The translations under genes and the position numbers were made by a program. The notes below the pieces were generated by a model, which searched no databases, was not told where the DNA came from, and worked only from the letters and a program-made list of their open reading frames with translations. Below, piece after piece: positions 10,057-20,060 of a stretch of 64,000 nt of DNA. Each line of letters starts with the position of its first letter. Position 1 is the first letter of the stretch. Location: NCBI GenBank assembly GCA_947650285.1, contig CANTFL010000394.1, positions 62,001-126,000 on the forward strand, written 5' to 3'. The DNA is from Hyaloperonospora brassicae. Lineage: Eukaryota; Oomycota; Peronosporomycetes; Peronosporales; Peronosporaceae.

Positions 10057-11742
10057 TTGATGCAGATCTGTTTACTCATCACGGAAGATGAGTATGTGGC
10101 CGATATTCGGTCGGCAACAGTATTCGCTGAGAACGAACGGGTTCTCAGCAGCTCATCGATGGAAGAAAGTGTCCTCGATGAGAAGACTCGGATTGAGCGA
10201 TACACGTCTCAATCCTGGAAATCGCTTCAGGCAAATCCTTTGTATAAGGATTTGATCGAATTCAGGGATGTATTCCCTGAATCCGTACCTTGCGAGTTAC
10301 CTAAGAACAAAGGCACTCGACACGAGATCGAGCTCAAACCGGGCTCGAAGTACTGTGTCATGAAGCAGCGGCCACTGCCTCGTGAACAGGTACTAGCGAT
10401 CGACAAGTTCTTTGCCGATCGCTTAGCAGCGAGCCATGTGAGGGAATCAACACCCCCTCACAGCTCTCCGACCTTCTGTGTGCGAAAGGCCACAGGAGGG
10501 TGGCGGATAGTGCACGCATTCAACAAATTGAATGCTGCAACGGTACCGGCTCAGACGCCGATAACGAGGAAGGACGTAATCGTAGATGGTATGTCAAAGA
10601 GTACCATCTTTTCGTCCATGGATCTGATGGATGGATTCTATCAGATCCTTATGCGTGAACGGGACGTCCCGTTCACGGCAGTGAGTACCCCCAGCGGGAT
10701 GCTGTGGGAGTGGCTAGTGATGCCACAGGGGCTGAGCAATGCCCCTGCAACATTCAACAGATGTGTCACAAATCTATTGAGACCGGTGCGAGACTTCGCA
10801 CCGAGTTGCTTCGACGATGTGTTCGTCCATAGCTGGGCTAAAGACGGAAAGACGGACGTCGAAGTTCATAGAACTCACGTTCGTCAGGTTCTTCAACTTA
10901 TGCGCAAGTATAAGTTGTACGCCAACCTCAAGAAGTGTATATTCGCGGCTAGCGAAATACCACTTCTTGGGTGCGTTGTGGGTAAACACGGCGTGCGCCC
11001 TGATCCCGAAAAGATCAAGGCGATCACCGACTGGCTAGTGCCAGTCGATGTTAAGGGACTAAGGAAGTTCCTTGTGCTAGCGGCGTACTTGCACAAGTAC
11101 TCGCGCAACTACGCCGAGATGACTGTTCATCTTTCTTGCTTGCTCAAGAAAAATGTCAAGTGGTCATGGAACGCTGAGTGCCAGCGTTCATTTGAAGGTA
11201 TCAAGCAAAGCTTGGTGCAATCGCCGATACTAGCGTTTGCAGATCAGGACAGACCATTTCATGTGGTCTGTGACGCAAGCGATTTCGCAATCGGCTGTGC
11301 GTTAATGCAGTTAGATGCAGATGGCGCGGAGCGCGTCATCTGTTATCAGTCGCGTCAGCTGCAAGCAGCTGAGCGTAATTACCCAGTGCATGACAAGGAA
11401 CTCCTTGCCATGAAATACGCACTGGCTAAGTTTCGCGTCTATCTCTTGGGAGATAGACCGATCATCGTTTATACGGACCATGCGTCATTACGCACGGCCG
11501 TAAACAGCCCACACCTCTCGCAAAGAATGGCGAGGTGGCTGTCATTCTTCGCGGAGTACAACTTCTCCGTGAAGTATAAGCCAGGACGACTCAATGTCGT
11601 CGCTGATGCGCTTTCTCGCCGACCCGATTTCGAGTCAGACGCGCAATCCAACAGTGAGGATGACCCACTGATTCAACACTTACAGTCAGTGTTCCATCGT
11701 CAAGTTTACTTGACGACGTGCGAAATCCTACGCAGAACATAA
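10057..11742 (+). CDS. pol: Element A reverse transcriptase-RNase H, 561 codons
   Basis: It copies the element RNA into DNA and removes the RNA strand. The frame is uninterrupted. RT motifs run in order: GGWRIVHAFNKLNAATVPAQ, then MDLMDGFYQILM, then PQGLSNAPATFNR. The catalytic box is FDDVFVHS, the Ty3/Gypsy YVDD equivalent with Phe in first place, near 10810-10835. The connection has the FLVLAAYLHKYSRNYA motif. RNase H follows with VVCDASDFAIGCAL (catalytic Asp), HDKELLAMKYAL (catalytic Glu), YTDHASLRT (Asp) and ADALSRRPDF. The region contains some of the strongest inverted repeats of the window, including a 24-bp perfect palindrome at 10654-10677. Confidence 0.92.
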   Translation: MMQICLLITEDEYVADIRSATVFAENERVLSSSSMEESVLDEKTRIERYTSQSWKSLQANPLYKDLIEFRDVFPESVPCELPKNKGTRHEIELKPGSKYCVMKQRPLPREQVLAIDKFFADRLAASHVRESTPPHSSPTFCVRKATGGWRIVHAFNKLNAATVPAQTPITRKDVIVDGMSKSTIFSSMDLMDGFYQILMRERDVPFTAVSTPSGMLWEWLVMPQGLSNAPATFNRCVTNLLRPVRDFAPSCFDDVFVHSWAKDGKTDVEVHRTHVRQVLQLMRKYKLYANLKKCIFAASEIPLLGCVVGKHGVRPDPEKIKAITDWLVPVDVKGLRKFLVLAAYLHKYSRNYAEMTVHLSCLLKKNVKWSWNAECQRSFEGIKQSLVQSPILAFADQDRPFHVVCDASDFAIGCALMQLDADGAERVICYQSRQLQAAERNYPVHDKELLAMKYALAKFRVYLLGDRPIIVYTDHASLRTAVNSPHLSQRMARWLSFFAEYNFSVKYKPGRLNVVADALSRRPDFESDAQSNSEDDPLIQHLQSVFHRQVYLTTCEILRRT

Positions 11743-11749
11743 GAACCTC

Positions 11750-13298
11750 TTGCTATTGATGGATCATCTGGTGAATCCAACCCGTAAATCTTGGAAAGAT
11801 TTATTGGCTTTGTACCGATCCTTGTCGGATCGGTATACAACACGCAACGAACTGCTATATTATACAGCCGTTGCCGGCGACACGCCTCGTGTAGTCGTCC
11901 CCGCTCATAACAATTTGCGCTTGCTCATCTTGTATGAGTGTCACGATGCCCCAACAGGTGGTCATCGTAGTCGAGAAAAGACTTACCTTACGGTAAGTCG
12001 TGACTTATACTGGACCCGCCAGTATCATTTTGTCCGCAAGTAAGTTCGTGCTTGCGAGGTTTATCAACGGGTAAATCCCAGTCCTTCATCCCGTGCATCC
12101 TTAAAGCCTCTACCTGTACCGAAAGAGTGCTAGTAGTCCGTTTCAATGGACTTCGTCTTCGGTTTCCCCGAAGATGCTCACGAGAATGATAGTATTCTTG
12201 TGTTCGTTGACCGGTTCAGCAAGATGGTCCATCTTGCTGCTGTCCCCGGGTCGATCACGGCACAAAGCTGTGCTCGTGTCTTTATCGACACAATATATTG
12301 ACTCCACGGGTTACCCCGTGAACTCGTGTTAAACTGTGACCCTCTGTTCACGGCAGACTTTGGCAATCCGTGTTCCGTTCACTCGGAACACGGCTAAAAG
12401 TGTGGACATCTGATAATCCCACAATAGATGGTCAGACGGAACATATTAATCGTGTCCTCAAAGAGATCTTTTGTGGATACGTCCACTCGTTTTCAATTTG
12501 GATCGAATTTCAACCCATGGTGGAATTCGCCATCAATAATTCGGTGCATGCCTCAACACAGCACACACCGTTTTACGTGAATGGCCTACGCCATCCACGA
12601 GTGCCCACCCAAATAGAGTGTGACTCTTGGATAAGGGGGGAGAGACTCGCTCGAGCAAAAACCGTTTTGGCTCTTGCTCATCACGTGTCGACGCTAACGT
12701 CGTCACGTATGATGCCGATGTCGATCAAATCGACATCGATGAAGAAGATCATCTCAATAATAGCGACGACGCTATTATTGATTCGGATGATGATGACGAT
12801 GCTGGTATATTCAGCATCGCCAACGATTATGTCAGCGAGGAAGAAGATAACCTCGCTGAAGAAGAGAACAATCTCTTAGCAGTGCGCACGAAGCGCACTG
12901 CCATACAAAACAAAGAGTCAGCAGAGAACTTCCTGCTGACTCCAGAAGCGGTAGTCCGTTTCATTCAGGAGTCCATCGCAAATGAGGTGGACCGTCAGAA
13001 ACGGAACGCAGACAAGAATGGAAGAGCAAATGTTCTTCATTTAAGGTTAACGACCTAGTACTACTGGCTACGGTAAACTTACCTGGACATGCAGTCACTA
13101 GTGTCGGCAGTAGTAAACTACTACCGGAATACATTGGGCCATTTCGAGTGTTGCATCGCAAGGGCAATGCATAAACACTCGAATTGCCACGTAGGATGCG
13201 CACGCATCCTACGTTTTACGTGGGGAGGCTTAGGTCGTACTGTCAGTACGAGCCTTCTTCTTCAGATGAAGATAGCCCCCACGTTCAAGAACATCCAT
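11750..13298 (+). pseudogene. pol: Element A integrase, broken
   Basis: DDE integrase that would insert the cDNA. An HHCC-type zinc-binding region is at 11750-12120 (LYECHDAPTGGHRSREKTY, then a decayed Cys pair). Core pieces are SMDFVFGF (first Asp, near 12145), LNCDPLFTADF (second Asp, near 12335) and DGQTEHINR (Glu, near 12432). The C-terminal part ends with [34 protein letters not shown] (GPY/F-like) and stops near 13298. Stops occur at about 12041, 12131, 12298 and 13169, plus frame changes near 12360 and 12630. A strongly acidic block (about 12700-12860) lies between core and C-terminus. The copy cannot be active as it stands. Confidence 0.85.
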
Positions 13299-14405
13299 CA
13301 AGTTAATGCGTTCGCGCTCCAGACGATCCGTATGGTCGCGCAGATATGATACCTCGGAACTCAACCGAGATATCTCGCCGCGAGCTGTCGCCAGCTCGCC
13401 GAATAGGGAGCAGACATCCCGCTCGACCTGAAGCTGAGCTGTGGCATAATCGGCGCGATCCCTCGCCCGATCAGCCTCGTGATTCTTGCGATTCTTCCGC
13501 ACGGTATCAGTCAAAGCGTAGAGCCGGTCGCGCTCGTGCTTCAAGTCATCGCGCAATTCATCGATTGCGCGATCCATCTCGTAAGGGTCGAGATGGTGAG
13601 CCGAGTCATCTGGAGGAGGTCTTTCCTCCTCCACCACATCCTTTGGTGGATGCGCACGGTGATCAACGCTTTCTGGTGGAGCGTATCTTGAATCACCGTG
13701 ACGATTCAGGATCAAGGACGAGCTACCTCGTCCAGTGGCGGGGGTATCCACCCTCTTGGAACAGCTGGGAGCCCCGCTATCAGCTGTTGATGGATGTTGA
13801 AGGTCTCGTCCGCCAGTATGACGAGACCCATCCGATGAGTCCTGTGGCCCATCGGTAAACACGCGCCCTAGGCGCTTGTAGACGGATTGCAAGTTTGCAA
13901 TCGCGTCACGCATCTCAGCCGAGATGTGTGCCCTTCCCCAGGGCAAATCTAGGGAATACACATCCCTATGCGCACGCTGCGAGTTGTCAACACAACTCTC
14001 ACAAGGGTCTCCCCATGTGAGGCAAGGAATGCCTGCCTCACTCGATAAACAATGCAACCGGTACCTAGCACCGGTTGGCGTTCGCCTTTCGAACCTGAGG
14101 CGTGTCGCCTGAAGTTTCTTGAGCCACCCTTCTCGTCCAAAATTCTTTACGTTTTGGACGAACGCGTTCCACGCAGCCAAAAGCGAGGCCTTGTCACGCT
14201 TTTGGTTGCTGTTGTACCATCGATGTCTAAGGAAGACATCGAGATAAAAGTCTTCCTCAGCGCGAAAGTTCTTCGCGCTGGGATCCAAGCCGTGAAGCTC
14301 ATTCGCATCGAATAAGGGTATTCGATGGTGTTGGCCTGTCTCGTGAGACAGGCTATTGATGAGCCGTTCGGGCAAACGCCACGGCTTCAACTCATCACGC
14401 TTCAC
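13230..14405 (-). CDS. Element A antisense ORF, main part, 391 codons, coiled coil
   Basis: A long uninterrupted frame antisense to pol, overlapping the chromodomain and the region up to the integrase tail. It has no ATG at its upstream edge and continues the 14402-14836 frame after a phase change. Residues about 1-175 look globular, with [17 protein letters not shown] helices and a Cys cluster ([12 protein letters not shown] then DPCESC) that could bind zinc. Residues 175-260 are low-complexity. Residues 265-375 form a clear coiled coil ([20 protein letters not shown] and onward) and end in a basic KKKAR tail. A frame of this length and composition is unlikely to be a passive shadow, because the sense strand is coding over only about a third of it. 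Function unknown. Confidence 0.6.
   Translation of the reverse strand: MKRDELKPWRLPERLINSLSHETGQHHRIPLFDANELHGLDPSAKNFRAEEDFYLDVFLRHRWYNSNQKRDKASLLAAWNAFVQNVKNFGREGWLKKLQATRLRFERRTPTGARYRLHCLSSEAGIPCLTWGDPCESCVDNSQRAHRDVYSLDLPWGRAHISAEMRDAIANLQSVYKRLGRVFTDGPQDSSDGSRHTGGRDLQHPSTADSGAPSCSKRVDTPATGRGSSSLILNRHGDSRYAPPESVDHRAHPPKDVVEEERPPPDDSAHHLDPYEMDRAIDELRDDLKHERDRLYALTDTVRKNRKNHEADRARDRADYATAQLQVERDVCSLFGELATARGEISRLSSEVSYLRDHTDRLERERINLMDVLERGGYLHLKKKARTDSTT
13346..13858 (+). CDS. Element A chromodomain frame
   Basis: The 3' end of pol carries a chromodomain, which in chromoviruses targets integration to modified chromatin. The domain spans about 13668-13830: [10 protein letters not shown], then [18 protein letters not shown] with the aromatic residues typical of the fold, then a helix. 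The frame is open from 13346 and has a basic lead (Arg/Pro-rich) before the domain; a stop ends it at 13858. The same DNA is open on the other strand (13230-14405), with the two frames in register so that codon first positions pair with each other. Confidence 0.8.
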   Translation: MIPRNSTEISRRELSPARRIGSRHPARPEAELWHNRRDPSPDQPRDSCDSSARYQSKRRAGRARASSHRAIHRLRDPSRKGRDGEPSHLEEVFPPPPHPLVDAHGDQRFLVERILNHRDDSGSRTSYLVQWRGYPPSWNSWEPRYQLLMDVEGLVRQYDETHPMSPVAHR

Positions 14406-14836
14406 AGTAATCCCTTGTCGGTACCACGGCTCCCAGATTGACGACGGCTCGCGCCATCGTCATCACAGTCGTGCGAAGACGCACGAGCCGGTGGTGGTGA
14501 GGAATAGAATTCCTCACCACCCTGATCATCATCATCACTGCCGAACCGACTGTGATGCAAATCACGAGTCCGCTCGTTCGGCAGTGGCATTGGCGAATAC
14601 TGAGGCGTCGCCGGTGAGCGAGACGCCTCTGGAGCATTGCCCGAGTCAGACACGTCTGACTCGCCAGAGTAAATGACCTCTACATTTGAGTCATCGTGCG
14701 CACGCGGTGTGATACCGCGTGCACCTGCAGCACCTGTTGATGCAGGAGAAGAAGGGGCAGCAGACGACAAATCGTCTGCCGCAGAGGCTGGCACAGCACC
14801 GGGCTGTGTGGGTCTTGAGTCACCTCGCATAGACAT
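14402..14836 (-). CDS. Element A antisense ORF, N-terminal part, 144 aa
   Basis: The frame runs opposite to gag-pol and starts with an ATG 134 bp inside the 3' LTR. The protein is rich in Ser, Pro, Ala and Asp, with acidic runs (SDDDDQGGEE), and looks disordered. It stops exactly where the next antisense frame continues in another phase (14405 downwards), which suggests a single original protein broken by one frameshift or read by frameshifting. I recognise no family. Its position next to the 3' LTR is shared with the antisense frames of elements B, C, D and E. Confidence 0.55.
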   Translation of the reverse strand: MSMRGDSRPTQPGAVPASAADDLSSAAPSSPASTGAAGARGITPRAHDDSNVEVIYSGESDVSDSGNAPEASRSPATPQYSPMPLPNERTRDLHHSRFGSDDDDQGGEEFYSSPPPARASSHDCDDDGASRRQSGSRGTDKGLL

Positions 14837-14955
14837 GTTAACTATGCGAGGTCAAGCGGAAAGTGAATGGAACGGACCCAACAAGTGCTTCCTGTCCCAA
14901 TGGTGGCCAACGGGTGGCCTCCATTTTTTCGATAGTCACACGGTGACTATCAGTT

Positions 14956-14966
14956 AAGGGGGGGGG
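14956..14966 (+). other. Element A polypurine tract
   Basis: AAGGGGGGGGG ends a few bases before the 3' LTR start (14970), the expected place for the plus-strand primer. Confidence 0.75.
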
Positions 14967-14969
14967 TGA

Positions 14970-15358
14970 TGTAACGGGGCAGCCCGTTACATGAAATTGT
15001 CACTTTATGGAGTGACAATAAAGAATATGAAGTTGAATATTCTTTGAACAATATCACCAAAGTGGTGATATTGATAGGTCGACCAAAGCGTCTGCTCATT
15101 GGTTGATATCTTGATGATATCAACCCACCAATCGCCGCAAGACGCGCGCAATGAGTGGTGACGAGACGTCACCATACATGTAGTTATATTAGTATAATTA
15201 AACTAAGTCAAACGAAGAGACAGAAGTTAAAAGACTTAATTATATTAATATAACGGTTCTACTTTTACCCTACCTACGCTTCCTCGCTTGCCACGTGAAC
15301 GTCTGTTGAAGCACCCAAAACCCTTGCGTTAAGTTACGCAAGGGTGTGCCCCGTTGCA
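14970..15358 (+). repeat. Element A 3' LTR, 389 bp
   Basis: It starts TGTAACGGGGCAGCCCGTTA and ends CCCCGTTGCA, and is followed by the CGTTC duplication. It matches 7381-7771 along its full length, with about two dozen differences by eye. As the DNA next to the antisense ORF, it may also hold the antisense promoter; this is inference. Confidence 0.93.
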
Positions 15359-15363
15359 CGTTC

Positions 15364-18094
15364 AGTCAAGTTCGTACAAAGGACGGGGTACCACAAACAG
15401 GTCCACAGGCATGCAGCTGGTCTATCAGAGCTGTCGTGGCCAATGATTTTGACGTCTTTCTTCCAGCCCCACGATCTCTGGATTCCACACTGATGCGATC
15501 AGGACGCCGACTAGATTCAGCGCTTTTTGCAATATCGTCAGCATAAACAGGTGGATTTGCACGAAAACCGCATAGGATTACTGAGCCACATTCGAGCGTC
15601 AGCATCGACTTCAACTTACACCAACGAACACAGGGCCCTCAGTTTCGACAGGTCGATGCGCGTCATAACGATACCGTCGTAGCGTCTCATGCTGTCGTCA
15701 TCTGACGACTTTCTATCTCGCGGTTGAAGTGAGCATCAACGTGAGACCTCTGGAGTGGTACAACGGGAATACAATCGGCCGGCTCGTAGCGCAGACGTGT
15801 CGCATGAAACGGCATAGGAGTGTACCAGGCCGATTGTTTACGGCCCTGAACAATCGGTCGGGATCAGTGGGAGCGGATCGCCCGGCTTCTTGGCATGCCG
15901 AGAAAAAAGCTGCAGGTCTCTTGACGAAAGCTGCTTTTACGAATGGTTACCGTCAGCAGAGCACCCGAGACGTAGTGCACCTCATCTTGTGTACCCATAC
16001 AATGTTGCCATGAACATGGAGGTGACGAAAATGTACGAAGCGCTCTCGATGACTGTACGACATTGAACAGTTTCGTTATTTTGGCAGTAGATAGCAATAA
16101 CAACTCATGAACTTCAATTTGCTGAGCTTGATGTTCCGCCGAGCGAGATGGTAGTACATACGCCTTTCAGGAAGCGCATTGATAACAGTAAAGGAACATA
16201 CAGCGGGGATCCACTGCACGTCAGAAGACAATTGGTCGGTGCAAATAGATGGAAAACAGTTGTCACATATTGGAATGCAGTCAGCCAGTGTCGTAGCGTA
16301 AGACGCAGTTCTATTCGCAGTAGTATCCACGACCACGCGTCGAATCTGTGCTAGTGCAATTCCGCAATCTGTACCACTAATCGACGTTGACTGTTGATTC
16401 TGCCGATTGCTTTTACAATACAGAAAAAGACCGGCATTTCCAAGAAAAGTGGTGTGATCGACGTCGAGTCACGCGTCGTCTTTGTATCATCGTTACTAAG
16501 TCGTCGCATCTTTTTCGTTTGTACTGCTCGCTCATACTTTCCAAAAAGTTTTCGCAAATCGTTATCACACGGACCAATTCGGCGGTGTAAAGCTCACACC
16601 GGTGTTCAGCCTGCAAATGTTCTTGATGGGTTCAGCAAGTGTCAGATTATGTAGCCAAATAGTGTACTGCGTGCCTCGCATACTTAACACACATAACCGT
16701 GGAACCGGAACTATCACCATGCGATGAAGCAGGCATTTTGATAGAAACTACGTGCATGATAAGGTACGTTCTGACAGCTCGCAACGGAGGGGTCACAAAA
16801 GATGATTTAAAGCAGAGACAGTATATGCTGTAGATGCAAGATCCGATCTTTGTAGCGTCAACAGTGCTAACCAACTGAGTCAACTTCGCACGCACGCACG
16901 CAGCAATCACTAAGTTGACTTCACATATCAATAGTGTCTACGCATCAAAAGATCCAGCTGTAAATACCACATCTTATAGCAACTGCATAAGACCACGGAT
17001 CTCATATGCAAGGACCATCTCGTGACGTCCCATGTCTGAAGATGGAGCAGCAGATGTCGCCAAATCGATCAAAATCGAACTGCTTTCAACAAATTAAGTG
17101 AGGGTTTACAACAAAAGCTTAGGTCCTGCCCGTCAAGAAAACGAAGTACGTGCCCTTTGTCGTGTCATGTCGATAAAAATGGACAGGAAGCTGAGGTCAC
17201 AAGAGTTGTCTAGTGACTTTCTGTACCCGTTACAAAAAAAAGATTTACCTCGTGAGGAAATGGAAATGACGATCTTAGCGTTTGCTGGCGGGCTCGATAC
17301 ATTTTGACCGATCGATACTTCCATCATATGTACTCATTCAAACGATCTTTACAAATGCATATATACATGTATAGCCATTGCGAGCACGAAGACCGAAGCT
17401 ACCAGTGATGTGTACGTAAATGGCGTAAGCCGAAATCCACACTCTAGGCAGCTATGGTAACTTAACTCTCGGTAGCTGTTTTCCTGTGCGTATCCTGCAA
17501 GTCACGCATTTAATCGGCTTCTCGGCAATTATGGCCGACCAGTGCAATCGAAACAACGATCTTCGGTTTGAAACAGCGAGGATTCTCACACACCTTTTTC
17601 ATCACAATATTAGTAGCGACCTCCTCTGGACAATTTTGATTACTAGCAGCATTCACCACGCTGCGACTGCTGATACATTACCAGCAGTTGTCAGAACGTG
17701 GAGAAGACAGCTGCCTATGAGATTTAGGAGGTGCGCAGCAGGTAGTTTGACTTTAACTGAACGAAAAAGCCTGCGTCTTCAAGGTTTGCGTCTCTACGTT
17801 CCCGTGTGACACGGCAGATATGAGAGCGAACGATACAGCCATGTCAAGTTCTCAGAAGCAAGCACGATATTTTCAGGACACATGAATATATTTGGCTGTC
17901 ATGGAAGTCCTCATGGAGGAATCGAGACACAGTGGGTATTTATGTTCTCCAACAAACCTTACACAAGACTTGCCACTCACTTCTCGTTCCTTCTCTATAT
18001 CTGACATATTCTCTTCATCATACTTAGCGACATCCGCTTACCGCGCAAGAGGGACAGAAGCTCAACACATAGCAAGTCATGTCCTCATAGTACC
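15364..18094. other. No intact gene; original effector upstream DNA, decayed
   Basis: Before element A arrived, the left edge of this stretch was joined to the effector 5' region, so its first hundreds of bases would have been the effector promoter. Apart from one Gypsy scrap (15790-16010), I see only chance frames of about 60-110 codons, most lacking an ATG. The 17486-17809 frame begins with a hydrophobic run but has a GTG start and no effector motif. Confidence 0.5.
15790..16010 (+). pseudogene. Decayed gag/protease scrap of A-type element
   Basis: The translated piece SGSVGADRP, a gap, then GLLTKAAF lines up with SGSVGAERP, a gap, then NLLTKVAP in element A (about 8960-9040). At DNA level CTCTTGACGAAAG is shared. 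It also holds a 9-bp-arm inverted repeat (CCGATTGTT with AACAATCGG, near 15829-15857). Only about 200 bp remain. Confidence 0.55.
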
Positions 18095-18624
18095 TGTAGC
18101 GGAGTTACACAGCTCCTTAAGTCAGAGGAAGACTCAACGCTCAATGAGCAACTTTGGTTCTACGAACCCGACTCAAAGAGTCAACAGCTCCGAGAGATAA
18201 GGTTTGGTTCAAAGAACACGACTCAAAGAGTCAACAAGATCAGAGAGCTTATGGTCCCTGTTCTAGCGGGACCAAACGATTCAAAGAATCAAACGCACAG
18301 AGTGCACAAGGAGTAGCTGCCTTAACAAGGCAATGCTACCTCCTTATCAATCGCAAGACACTTCTCAGAGGCACGTGCCTTTTGGATCAAAATGGGAGCT
18401 GAATTTTATTACTTCTTTTAACCTAAAAAAACCTTAGAACAACATAATTAACTTAGTCGCTAATGTCCTGAATAAACCTCTCAAACGGTCTCGTAATTAA
18501 TGTTTGACGGACATCAGTCTTCAACAATTGATACTTGTGTTCTAATATCACTTTAAAGAGGATCCCATCCCATGTGTTTCCCACAACTATTGTCCACTGC
18601 CAGTCAACGTGTAACCCCGTTACA
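18095..18624 (-). repeat. Element B2 3' LTR, 530 bp
   Basis: On the minus strand it begins TGTAACGGGGTTACA (18624 downwards) and ends CTCCGCTACA (18095). It matches the B1 LTR (29596-30081). It is longer because it carries an extra tandem copy of a segment of about 50 bp near 18150-18245 (a CGACTCAAAGAGTCAACA word occurs twice). Confidence 0.85.
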
Positions 18625-18852
18625 CCATCCCCCACCAGACTGGCGTATCCATAAAACGTCAATCTAATTTTTTCTCGAAGAGGACGGTGTGTGTGAGCTT
18701 CGACCTTCACGGTTGGCAGAACACAAAACACCATGGTATCGCCACCCCATGAGTCCTCCACTCTCCCTCCCTACCTCGGCATTGATGTGCAGGTGGAATA
18801 TAGTAGCGATACCGATATCCATGGTGAATAGAGGAAAATTTCCGACTCACCA

Positions 18853-20060
18853 GTGCAAGAGGCACCACCTCATACTGCAACAAACCCACTTGCCGAGCGT
18901 GGCGAAGCCAACGCGCCATCGGAGCCGCATCAAACACTTATCTTGGGCGATGCCATCATCACCAATCCGCTCGATGAGCAACAACAGCTGGCTATCCAAC
19001 GAGAGGAGAGAGCTCAGCGCCGTTTGCATCTTGCTGCAACCCTTTAGGGTCGTCGTGACTATCTGTTCACACCACTCAATGTGGATGAGCGTATACGCCA
19101 AACGACAGGTCGTTTCTTGGCAAAGTGGGTCATTGGCGCTGAGCCAACATCTTCTGATGAGGTGGCTAGTCGCAGGTACTTCGCGAGAGGTACATGCAAA
19201 CTTACTTGACGACTCAGAGTCAATGCAAGTTGCGACTTGACACGCAAGCACGGGGTGCGCCAATTCAGCCGATGAAGGGTATACCCATCCTCTTATTCGC
19301 AGGCGAATCTCAAGAGGAAGAAGACAACGCTTTTGTTCGCTGGGTGCATCGGAAACGACACCTCAGCGTGTTAGCTCTCGAAGCAAGTGCCGATGTGGCA
19401 GATGTTCGTCTAGAACGAATTCTTCGGCATAATTACGCCAAGCTTGAAGCCAGAAGCCAGTTGCAAACTTGTACACGCTCTGTTCCGGCTGTGCCGGTTG
19501 ATGTGGGTGTTTGTAAAGCGGTGCCCAACTACCCACATTCTTCCACCACTTTTGGTGAGAAGCGTCTTTAATCACAGGAGGACCCTTGCCACGGTGTTCA
19601 AAATAATCAACGGCGTATGGGCAATCCTGCCGAAGGGGTATCTCAAAACTCCATGAAAGCTCCGACTCCGGGTACCCTCGCCACTTTACCAGATACTGGT
19701 ATTGACCTTGACGACGACGTCGTTTCAGGAGTCGCCCCACATGAAACTGGCGGTTCCCTTACTCATCAACCAGCGTCGGGGGTGGTCGGCATACCGGAGG
19801 AGGAGCATGAGAAGATTCTTCTCGAGTTAAGTGGTATCAGTCAGACATTGGGTCAGACCTAGAGTGCGTTTGACGCGATGTGAGCTCGTGTTGAGGTGTT
19901 TAAGTTGGGCCAAGCCCGTGTTCAGGCATTGGAGTCGGGCCAAGACCGGATGTGGAATCAGCTTAATCTCCTGATAGGAATTCAGCAACCGATGGCAAGG
20001 CCAACCTATGCGGCGCAAGCGCCTCCAAGTTCACATAGGACGGATCCCGATACGGCTTAA
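18853..20060 (+). pseudogene. Element B2 antisense ORF remnant
   Basis: Runs opposite to B2 pol, starting some 230 bp inside the 3' LTR. Pieces in order: 18853-19047 (ATG start, ending in a basic/acidic helix), a continuation to about 19200, 19194-19571 after a frame change, then 19617-20060. The last piece has two in-frame stops (near 19859 and 19880), a Pro/Thr/Asp-rich start, and a helical tail (HEKILLELSGISQTLGQ, then VEVFKLGQARVQALESGQ) that looks like a coiled coil. The last piece overlaps the chromodomain on the other strand. The order (polar lead, middle domain, coiled coil over the chromodomain and integrase tail) mirrors element A. I recognise no known family. Confidence 0.45.
19363..19740 (-). 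CDS. Element B2 chromodomain and tail
   Basis: VGRLLKRRRRQGQYQYLVKW then RGYPESELSWS is a clear chromodomain signature at the C-terminus of Gypsy pol. The frame stays open for a further 80 codons over DNA that also encodes the antisense ORF on the plus strand, then stops at 19363. It is separated from the integrase frame by decayed sequence. Confidence 0.7.
   Translation of the reverse strand: MGRLLKRRRRQGQYQYLVKWRGYPESELSWSFEIPLRQDCPYAVDYFEHRGKGPPVIKDASHQKWWKNVGSWAPLYKHPHQPAQPEQSVYKFATGFWLQAWRNYAEEFVLDEHLPHRHLLRELTR

Larger units (their letters stand above)
7381..15358 (+). mobile_element. Element A: complete Ty3/Gypsy chromovirus-like LTR retrotransposon
   Basis: It has two LTRs (7381-7771 and 14970-15358), a primer-binding site, a purine tract, and gag, protease, RT-RNase H, integrase and chromodomain in Ty3/Gypsy order. 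It is flanked by the 5-bp duplication CGTTC at 7376-7380 and 15359-15363, so it integrated as a unit. By eye the LTRs differ at roughly two dozen of about 390 positions, so the insertion is not very recent, and several frames carry stops. It landed just upstream of the effector gene, in head-to-head orientation. Its 3' end carries a long antisense reading frame, and its whole coding part is rich in hairpins. Confidence 0.93.

Noticed and set aside
17486..17809. Possible small secreted protein with a hydrophobic start
   Set aside because: The frame edge is GTG, no RXLR/EER motif is present, and the later sequence is not effector-like.
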